Source: Villigracilis sp900696595 (GTDB taxonomy: Bacteria > Chloroflexota > Anaerolineae > Anaerolineales > Villigracilaceae). Taken from it: 64,000 nt of DNA. The number at the start of each line of letters is the position of its first letter. The first letter of the stretch is position 1. The stretch spans positions 76,629 to 140,628 of the forward strand of contig SZPH01000001.1 in the NCBI GenBank assembly GCA_030263615.1, read 5' to 3'. Positions 58,500-64,000 of this stretch are shown here, piece after piece. The position numbers were made by a program, and so were the translations under genes. The notes under the pieces were generated by a model. The model was not told where the DNA came from, ran no database searches, and saw nothing but the letters and a program-made list of their open reading frames with translations.

Positions 58500-58729
58500 T
58501 GCGTATTTGCCGGAAATGCGTTCAGGCTACGGCTTGACCGCCGAGGCTTTTTTGATGGCGCGGGCAAAACCCTGGCTTATTCTGTAAAGAGAGCCGAATA
58601 CAAAATTGCCCCGCCGCCTGTCCTTCGCCTTCGGTCAGGACCGCCGCGGGGCGCTCACCACTCACCACTCACTATTCACTATTCACTAATTACTATTCAC
58701 TAATTACTATTCACTAATCTCTACCCCCC
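58500..58729. other. Intergenic: hairpin and TATTCACTAAT repeats, acs terminator region
   Basis: An interrupted stem-loop at 58608-58652 (GCCCCGC/GCGGGGC with inner GTCCT/AGGAC) may terminate acs on the minus strand (followed by CAATTTTG). 58657-58730 is a tandem array of CTCACCACTCACTATTCACTAATTA-type units. No gene seen. Confidence 0.5.
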
Positions 58730-60628
58730 CTACTCCTCCAGCGTGCTCACATCCCCCTCCGGCAATCCCTGCGCTCTTGCTTTCAACACGCGGCGCATGA
58801 TCTTGCCGCTTCTCGTCTTGGGCAGTTTATCGAGAAATTTCACATCCTCCGGGCGTGCGATGGGGCTGATGACCTTCGAGACGTGCTGGCGCAGTTCCTC
58901 GCTCAGCGCGTCGGAGGGGGCGAAGCCCGCGCGCAACAGACAAAAGACGTGGATGCCCGTCCCCTTGACTTCGTGCGGCAGACCGATCGCCGCCGCCTCC
59001 GCCACTGCGGGATGACTGACCAGCGCCGATTCGATCTCCGCCGTGCCGAGGCGATGCCCCGAGACGTTAATCACATCGTCCACGCGCCCGATGATCCAGT
59101 AGTAGCCGTCCGAGTCGCGGCGGGCGGAATCTCCGGCGAGGTAGCGGCCCGGGAACTTGGACCAGTATTGCTTCACGTAACGATCCGGGTCGCCGTAGAT
59201 GGTGCGAAGCATCGCGGGCCACGGCCGCTTGAGGGTGAGATATCCTTCATCCCCATCCTTGACCGGGTTGCCCGCCTCATCCACGATTTCGGCTTGTTGC
59301 CCGAAGAAGGGTCTTGTGCCGCTCCCGGGCTTGAGCGGAACCGACGGCGTGGGCGTGATCATGAACATGCCGGTCTCGGTCTGCCACCATGTATCCATGA
59401 TGGGGCATTGCTCCTTGCCGATGACGCGGTGATACCACTTCCACGCTTCGGGGTTGATCGGCTCGCCGACGCTGCCGAGCAAACGCAGGGACGAAAGATC
59501 GTGTTTGTTGGGCCACGCCTCGCCGAAGCGCATCAGTCCGCGGATGGCGGTGGGCGCGGTGTAAAGAATGTTGATGCCGTAGCGTTCGACGCATTGCCAC
59601 CAGCGGTTCGGGTAGGGGTAGGCGGGCCCGCCCTCGAACATGAACGACGTCGCGCCGTTGAGCATGGGACCATAGACGATGTAGGAATGTCCCGTCACCC
59701 AGCCCGGGTCCGCCGCGCACCAGAAGCGGTCTTCATCCTGAAGGTCGAAGACATATTTGAGCGTGGAATATGTGCCGACCATGTAGCCGCCGTGAACGTG
59801 CAAAATGGCTTTCGGTTTGCCGGTCGAGCCGCTGGTGTAAAGGATGTAGAGCGGATCTTCCGCGTCCATTTCTTCGGTGGGACATTTGCCGTTGGCGACG
59901 GGCAGTTTTGACAGCTCGTGATACCAGTGATCCCTCAGCGGGTCCATCGGGATATCCTGCCCCGTGCGGCGCACGACCAGCACATTCTCCACCGTCGGGC
60001 ATTTTTTGAGCGCGTCGTCCACCGTGCGTTTGAGTTCGACGATCTTGCCGTTGAGGAAGTTGCCGTCCTGCGTGATGACCAGTTTCGACTGGCTGTCTTC
60101 GATGCGTCCCTGCAGCGCGTCCGCCGAGAAGCCGCCGAAGACGACCGAATGGACCGCGCCGATCTTGGCGCAGGCCAGCATGGCAAAGACGATCTCCGGG
60201 ATGCGTCCCATGTAAATGGTGACGCGGTCGCCCTTGCGCACGCCCATGGCCTTGATGATGTTCGCCATGCGCGAGACTTCGCGGTTCATTGCAAAATAGG
60301 AAAACGTGCGGTGTTCGTTTCCGTCTTCGCTTTCCCAGATCAGCGCCAGTTTGTTCTTGCGGTTCGTTTTGAGATGCCGGTCAATGCAGTTGTGGACGAT
60401 GTTGACCTTCGCGCCCGTGTACCATTGAAAGAACGGCGCCTTTGAATCGTCCAGAACCTTGTCCCACTTTTTATACCATTCCAATTCAGACGCTTCGTCC
60501 GCCCAGAAGCCTTCCAGGTCTTTGTCGGCTTTCTCTGCCAGCGCGTCCCAATCCTTTACGCGCGCCTGCGCCACAACCTGCTCGGACGGATAATAGACTT
60601 CGCCTTCCATTTCCTTCTTCTTCGCCAT
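58730..60628 (-). CDS. acs: Acetyl-CoA synthetase (AMP-forming)
   Basis: 632 aa, full length. It activates acetate with ATP and CoA. ANL-superfamily motifs: YILYTSGSTGKPKAILHVHGGY, WCAADPGWVTGHSYIVYGPMLNGA (Acs-specific), DTWWQTETGMFMITP, YLAGDSARRDSDGYYWIIGRVDDVINVSGHRLGTAEIE and the regulated C-terminal lysine in PKTRSGKIMRRVLK. AGGAGG ribosome-binding site before ATG 60628. A stand-alone gene; convergent with the DGR cluster. Confidence 0.96.
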   Translation of the reverse strand: MAKKKEMEGEVYYPSEQVVAQARVKDWDALAEKADKDLEGFWADEASELEWYKKWDKVLDDSKAPFFQWYTGAKVNIVHNCIDRHLKTNRKNKLALIWESEDGNEHRTFSYFAMNREVSRMANIIKAMGVRKGDRVTIYMGRIPEIVFAMLACAKIGAVHSVVFGGFSADALQGRIEDSQSKLVITQDGNFLNGKIVELKRTVDDALKKCPTVENVLVVRRTGQDIPMDPLRDHWYHELSKLPVANGKCPTEEMDAEDPLYILYTSGSTGKPKAILHVHGGYMVGTYSTLKYVFDLQDEDRFWCAADPGWVTGHSYIVYGPMLNGATSFMFEGGPAYPYPNRWWQCVERYGINILYTAPTAIRGLMRFGEAWPNKHDLSSLRLLGSVGEPINPEAWKWYHRVIGKEQCPIMDTWWQTETGMFMITPTPSVPLKPGSGTRPFFGQQAEIVDEAGNPVKDGDEGYLTLKRPWPAMLRTIYGDPDRYVKQYWSKFPGRYLAGDSARRDSDGYYWIIGRVDDVINVSGHRLGTAEIESALVSHPAVAEAAAIGLPHEVKGTGIHVFCLLRAGFAPSDALSEELRQHVSKVISPIARPEDVKFLDKLPKTRSGKIMRRVLKARAQGLPEGDVSTLEE

Positions 60629-60770
60629 GCGTGCCTCCTGGGTTGTAAAAATATTTCGTTATTCTAATCCCATTTTTGAAAAACGAACTCAAAGGTTTAC
60701 AAAGCCCGCCCGTCCCAAACTCAGGAGGGATGAAAAAGACCAGACGCTTGATTACCTTACACTTTGTTTT

Positions 60771-60864
60771 AGGACGCGGAAAACACGGATGAACGCAGAT
60801 TTTTTTGACAAAACGCCTGAAAAAATTCCTTGAATCCGCGTTTTCCGCGCTCGTCCGCGTCCTG
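60771..60864. repeat. Dispersed palindromic repeat upstream of acs (copy 2 of the 35-bp repeat)
   Basis: Perfect 10-bp ends AGGACGCGGA (60771-60780) / TCCGCGTCCT (60854-60863); the right part TTGAATCCGCGTTTTCCGCG plus CTCGTCCGCGTCC matches 48684-48720 with three differences. Confidence 0.65.
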
Positions 60865-60910
60865 ATTTTAAGAGGGAAATTATATTTTTACGAATCCTAA
60901 GAAACAATCG

Positions 60911-61354
60911 TTAGGCGCTTGAGCGAATGACCAGCGTCGGCTTGGGAGAATTACGAACGACTTGATAGGCGACACTTCCCAACAGGAGCAGTTTCGCGCC
61001 CGATTTTCCGTGCGTGGACATGGCAATTAAATCCGCCTGCATCACCTCAGCCGCCTCGATGATCGTCTCGGCGACGGGGCCGTCGCGCAATAGATACGTC
61101 GCCCGCAACCCTTCGTCCTCCAGCCGGTTGCACACAGACTTGATATAGAATTTATCGTCGGCGCGCGCCTGCTGAACCCTCTTCGATTCCGGCGCAAGCG
61201 GCGAGACGCGGATCTCGAATTGAGGCGCGGGCGTGACCCGCACTTTTATCAGCACGATCTCCGAGTTCAATTCGCGCGCCAGCCGCTCGGCGTGAGGGAG
61301 AACCGCCTCGGATGAAATGGAACCGTCCAGGGGAACGAGGATGCGTTGATACAT
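60911..61354 (-). CDS. Universal stress protein (UspA family)
   Basis: 147 aa. Starts ILVPLDGSISSEAVLPHAERLARELN and ends with the ATP-binding motif STHGKSGAKLLLLGSVAYQVVRNSPKPTLVI (G-x2-G-x9-G-S-V). AGGAG ribosome-binding site. It follows the FAD oxidoreductase gene by 23 bases on the same strand. Confidence 0.93.
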   Translation of the reverse strand: MYQRILVPLDGSISSEAVLPHAERLARELNSEIVLIKVRVTPAPQFEIRVSPLAPESKRVQQARADDKFYIKSVCNRLEDEGLRATYLLRDGPVAETIIEAAEVMQADLIAMSTHGKSGAKLLLLGSVAYQVVRNSPKPTLVIRSSA

Positions 61355-61377
61355 GACTGACTCCTGCCGGGCCGCTC

Positions 61378-62658
61378 TTATTCGACCCAGTCCAAAATCT
61401 TATGCCACAACCCGGCAAGCGGCAAAAACCACGGCCTGCCGTCGTACAACCCCGGCGGCGCGGACGGAAAACCAAGCCGCGCAAACGGATGATCCCTGAT
61501 GTTGCCTTTCATCATCGCCTCCGCGACCGTCGCCCCCAAATATGTCGCCATCGCGACGCCATGCCCGGCATAACCCAGCGAATAAAAAATCCCATCCTCC
61601 TCGCCGACGTGCGTCATCTGATCGAACGCAAAATCGAGCGTGCCGCCCCAAACATACTCAACTTTGACATCCTTCAACTGCGGAAAAATCTGAATCATCT
61701 CGCGCCGAAGAATCTCGCCGCTTCGCGCCACCGTGTTTTCGCTTTCCGGGAAGAACGCCGCCCGCCCGCCGAAAATCATGCGCCCACCCCACAACCGGAA
61801 ATAATTCAAAAAATGTTTGTAATCGAAGATCATCCTGTTCTTCGGGCTGAGCTCCTTCGCAACGTCGTCCGATAATTTTTCCGTCGCAATAATAAACGAC
61901 CCAATCGGGATGATTCTTCTTTGCAATTTCTTTGTGACGCTGCCCGTGTAACCGGATGTCGCCGCCAAAACAGATTCCGCCTCCAAACTTCCTCTTTCTG
62001 TCTGGATGACGAACCGGTTCTGACTCCGCTCAAGCCTGTTGACACGCGCTCGCGCGCAGAGCGTTGCCCCCGCCCTGTCCGCCGCGCCCGCCAGCCCCGC
62101 CACATATTGCGCCGGGTTCAGCCCGCCGCTGACTTCATCCACCAGCGCGCCGTGATAAATGTCCGACCCGATTTCATCGCGCAAATCTCCGGGAGCGACC
62201 AGCCGCACATCATGGTTGAACTCCCTCGCCATGAAATCCACCTCGCCTTTGAGCGCGTCAAAATGCCTGGGCTTGTTCGCCGTCAACAAATGACCGTATC
62301 TCGCAAAGCCGCAGTCAATATTTTCCTCCCTGACGATTTTCTCGACCATGCTCACCGAATCCAGCGAGCATTGAAACAATTCCTTCGCCCGTTCCCGCCC
62401 ATATTTTTTGACGACGGTTTGCATGGCGGGCTTCAACCCGGTGAGCGTCATGCCGCCATTGCGCGAACTCGCGCCCCAGCCGATGGATTCCGCCTCCAGT
62501 ACGGCAACCTTCAGGTTGCTCTTCGCCAACGTCCGCGCCGCGCTCAACCCCGTGTACCCGCCGCCGATGATCGCCGCGTCCACTTTGGAGGGGATGGGGG
62601 TGAGATTTGAATCCCCCGGCATTTGGACGGTTGTGTGCCAGTAGATGTGTTGTTTCAT
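61378..62658 (-). CDS. FAD-dependent oxidoreductase (DAO family, PuuB-like)
   Basis: 426 aa from ATG 62658 (MKQHIYWHTT). Dinucleotide-binding AAIIGGGYTGLSAARTLAKSNLKVAVLEAESIGWGASSRNGG at ~28-70; WGASSRNGG and a C-terminal GYAGHGVAMATYLG are typical of gamma-glutamylputrescine/amine oxidase DAO proteins. It oxidises a secondary amine or N-substituted amino acid. With the orphan polyamine-binding protein (6450) in the same window, a polyamine link is conceivable but distant. Confidence 0.85.
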   Translation of the reverse strand: MKQHIYWHTTVQMPGDSNLTPIPSKVDAAIIGGGYTGLSAARTLAKSNLKVAVLEAESIGWGASSRNGGMTLTGLKPAMQTVVKKYGRERAKELFQCSLDSVSMVEKIVREENIDCGFARYGHLLTANKPRHFDALKGEVDFMAREFNHDVRLVAPGDLRDEIGSDIYHGALVDEVSGGLNPAQYVAGLAGAADRAGATLCARARVNRLERSQNRFVIQTERGSLEAESVLAATSGYTGSVTKKLQRRIIPIGSFIIATEKLSDDVAKELSPKNRMIFDYKHFLNYFRLWGGRMIFGGRAAFFPESENTVARSGEILRREMIQIFPQLKDVKVEYVWGGTLDFAFDQMTHVGEEDGIFYSLGYAGHGVAMATYLGATVAEAMMKGNIRDHPFARLGFPSAPPGLYDGRPWFLPLAGLWHKILDWVE

Positions 62659-62669
62659 TATGTCCTCGG

Positions 62670-62767
62670 ACTGCAGCGTCTCCTGACGTTGCAGTGAACG
62701 CGAGAGAGTCCAAAGCCAGGAACCCTTCGACAAGTTCAGGGCAAGGCTTTGGACTCTGCATTTTCAT
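62670..62767. repeat. Two adjacent palindromes, one enclosing a CCTTCGACAAGTTCAGGG element
   Basis: 62670-62695: ACTGCAGCGTC/GACGTTGCAGT around TCCT (one G-T). 62705-62767: perfect 13-bp arms AGAGTCCAAAGCC/GGCTTTGGACTCT whose loop holds CCTTCGACAAGTTCAGGG. They fill the gap upstream of the oxidoreductase. Confidence 0.6.
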
Positions 62768-62797
62768 CCCCAAGAACCTCTTCTCAAGCGACCGCTT

Positions 62798-63094
62798 TTA
62801 TGCCGATTGTAGATCGCCGCCCGCCAACAGGCTGGCTATCGATATATCCTCGTCAATTTCCTCCCAGTGCAGGCTTACGCCTCCTCCGCCAATTTCATAT
62901 TTTTCCCTTTGTTCGGGGGTTGCTTCGTGTAATAGCGGGAACCAAATTAGAGGTACGCCGAGCGCCCGCCCGTCTGTGAAAATGACTTCCATCGTTTCAT
63001 TGGAAAACTTGACGCTTTTTGCAAGGGCTGTTTTGGGGACAAACGCGCGGCGAACCCTGGTCTTATTGATCGTTTGATTAACTGAAATGCTCAT
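62798..63094 (-). CDS. DUF2442 protein
   Basis: 98 aa from ATG 63094. Pattern VKFSNETMEVIFTDGRALGVPLIWFPLLHEATPEQREKYEI and HWEEIDEDISIASLL is the DUF2442 family. These small proteins are regularly found directly after a DUF4160 gene, as here with a 17-base overlap. Toxin-antitoxin or nucleic-acid-binding roles have been suggested; none is established that I know. Confidence 0.85.
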   Translation of the reverse strand: MSISVNQTINKTRVRRAFVPKTALAKSVKFSNETMEVIFTDGRALGVPLIWFPLLHEATPEQREKYEIGGGGVSLHWEEIDEDISIASLLAGGDLQSA

Positions 63095-63311
63095 TCCATG
63101 CCTCCAGTAATTCCTTCTCGTGTTCTCGAATGATTTTCTCGATTTCATTCAACTCGTGCGCCCGAAAGCCGTAATTCGAAGCCAGTTCCATGGACTGCAG
63201 CCAGAATTTTGCCTGATCGCCGCCCGCTTTGACGTGAACATGAGGAGGTTCGTTATTTTCGTTGCTGAAAAAGTAAAAGCGGAAACGTCCAACTCGAAGT
63301 ATGGTGGGCAT
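63078..63311 (-). CDS. DUF4160 protein
   Basis: 77 aa: MPTILRVGRFRFYFFSNENNEPPHVHVKAGGDQAKFWLQ is a DUF4160 domain (P-T-(I/V)-x-x-x-G-(F/Y)-x-(F/I)-x-F-Y-S-x-(D/E)-x-x-E-P-P-H-V-H-V). It overlaps the DUF2442 gene by 17 bases; the pair is a common two-gene unit. A TATAAT box lies upstream on the minus strand at 63348-63353. Confidence 0.85.
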   Translation of the reverse strand: MPTILRVGRFRFYFFSNENNEPPHVHVKAGGDQAKFWLQSMELASNYGFRAHELNEIEKIIREHEKELLEAWNEHFS

Positions 63312-63357
63312 GCAGGCTGTCCTTCGCGGCGGCTTGGGGTGGTGAGAATTATAACTC

Positions 63358-64000
63358 TCATTCCAATATTTCTTCCCAGTTCAATTCCTTGAACGCTTCC
63401 TGCAGGCGGTGTCCGTCGTCCACGATGATGTATTGGAGGTCGGTGAATAATTTTTCGGCGTAGGCGCGCGCTTCGTCGAGCGGGACGACGTCGTCCGCCG
63501 TCCCGTGCACGACGACTACGGGGACAGAAACAGGCTCGAGCGCAAGGAAGGAGGCGAAGGGGTCTTTCATCAAAGCCGGGGCGAGCAGAATCAGTTTGCG
63601 GACTCGATCCGGATTCTTGCAGGTGAAGACCGTTCCCATCAATCCGCCCAAAGAAGAGCCGATGATCGTCCAGCCTTTTTTGCGCCCGATGATTTTTTTG
63701 AGTTGCGCCATGCGCTCTTCGAACCCGCCGGTGAAGTCGGGCGTGACCATGCCGGGGAATTTTTCGGCGAACTGGCGGGCTTTGCCGCTCTGACTGTTGC
63801 TGTCGGAGCCGTGCAGGTAGATGATGCGCGAGTTGTCCATTTTCTTTTTCCTGGGCTTGCGGGCGGGCTGGGCTTTTTCTTCGGGCGGCGCGTTTTCGTC
63901 TATGAAGTCGTCGGGTTCGGCGGGTTTGTGAACGATGAACGGCTGCGGGCGCAGGAGGTCGCGCAGTTCTTTTTGCAGCGGCGGGGGGAAGTCCGGCGAG
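63358..64000 (-). CDS. Alpha/beta hydrolase (YqiA/UPF0227-like), possibly the C-terminal part of a longer protein
   Basis: Residues from ATG 63840 on form a complete small alpha/beta hydrolase of 160 aa: IYLHGSDSNSQSGKA, nucleophile elbow GSSLGGLMG, acid in VVVHGTADDVVPLD, His in DDGHRLQ. However, the frame stays open without a stop from 63840 to the right edge and upstream codons have coding-like GC3, reading a Lys/Pro-rich linker (PPEEKAQPARKPRKKK) and LQKELRDLLRPQPFIVHKP. Either ATG 63840 is the start or the protein has a further N-terminal domain outside the window. Esterase/thioesterase-like activity, substrate unknown. Confidence 0.6.
   Translation of the reverse strand, partial: SPDFPPPLQKELRDLLRPQPFIVHKPAEPDDFIDENAPPEEKAQPARKPRKKKMDNSRIIYLHGSDSNSQSGKARQFAEKFPGMVTPDFTGGFEERMAQLKKIIGRKKGWTIIGSSLGGLMGTVFTCKNPDRVRKLILLAPALMKDPFASFLALEPVSVPVVVVHGTADDVVPLDEARAYAEKLFTDLQYIIVDDGHRLQEAFKELNWEEILE

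Noticed and set aside
58360..58587. 75-codon frame covering the template repeat
   Set aside because: The TR is a noncoding template; the frame differs from that used by VR and has no ribosome-binding site.

Overview
The window looks like a chromosomal stretch of an Anaerolineae-type Chloroflexota bacterium. This is inferred from gene content: many lipoproteins with Thr/Pro-rich linkers (PTPTPT-type), an SPFH protein with an excisionase-type tail, a lytic transglycosylase carrying TPR-like repeats, large Ig-like/beta-propeller surface proteins, DUF2085 and YggS/YggT/YggU genes, and a fairly high GC content. No rRNA, tRNA, CRISPR array, insertion sequence or prophage was seen.

Layout. 1-3440: end of ccdA, a glutaredoxin-DUF2085 membrane protein, then pgeF-yggS-yggT-yggU as a tight row. 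3900-10360: lytic transglycosylase, an orphan polyamine-binding lipoprotein, and a methyl-cycle pair (PfkB/adenosine kinase-like and ahcY). 10430-20200: nuclease-like protein, SH3 lipoprotein, rsmA, LCP enzyme, G5/3D-domain protein, rRNA/tRNA methyltransferase, acyltransferase, GT87-type membrane protein, nnr. 20290-27120: SPFH-HTH protein and a molybdenum hydroxylase operon (FAD-FeS fusion, small membrane protein, Mo subunit, XdhC). 27230-36840: class II aldolase, Nudix hydrolase, lipoproteins, a cyclic-nucleotide-binding histidine kinase, a half-length substrate-binding protein and a 1185-residue surface lipoprotein. 36900-43480: a five-gene operon (ArsR regulator, octaheme cytochrome c, multiheme cytochrome c fused to cytochrome b, two YeeE/YedE sulfur-transport-type proteins) that looks like a sulfur-compound electron transfer module. 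43700-49710: XRE-cupin regulator, SufT-like protein with a SufR-like Fe-S regulator, a repeat-rich metallophosphoesterase and an M23 peptidase. 50040-54570: a very large hybrid histidine kinase with two single-domain response regulators. 58730-64000: acetyl-CoA synthetase, universal stress protein, FAD oxidoreductase, DUF2442/DUF4160 pair and an alpha/beta hydrolase.

The most striking system is a complete diversity-generating retroelement (DGR) at 54668-58499. It consists of a KAP-type P-loop NTPase fused to a formylglycine-generating-enzyme/C-type-lectin-fold domain (the variable protein), a DGR reverse transcriptase with YVDD and the SQ signature, an Avd-like four-helix protein, and a template repeat at 58371-58499 that matches the 3' end of the variable gene (56717-56845). 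Comparing the two 129-bp repeats base by base gives 15 differences. All 15 are at template adenines (15 of 33 A positions, 0 of 96 other positions) and they change to T, C and G five times each. That is the direct fingerprint of adenine mutagenesis. Ten amino-acid positions near the C terminus are diversified.

Two genome-style features recur. (i) Several genes have a -10 box only 6-7 bases before the ATG, the expected layout for leaderless mRNAs; the best examples are at 45405 and 6323, both on the minus strand. (ii) Intergenic gaps are filled with short tandem repeats of a TCTAATC/TCTCATC type and with short perfect palindromes. One such repeat has been captured in frame as the linker of the xanthine dehydrogenase-type FAD-FeS fusion.
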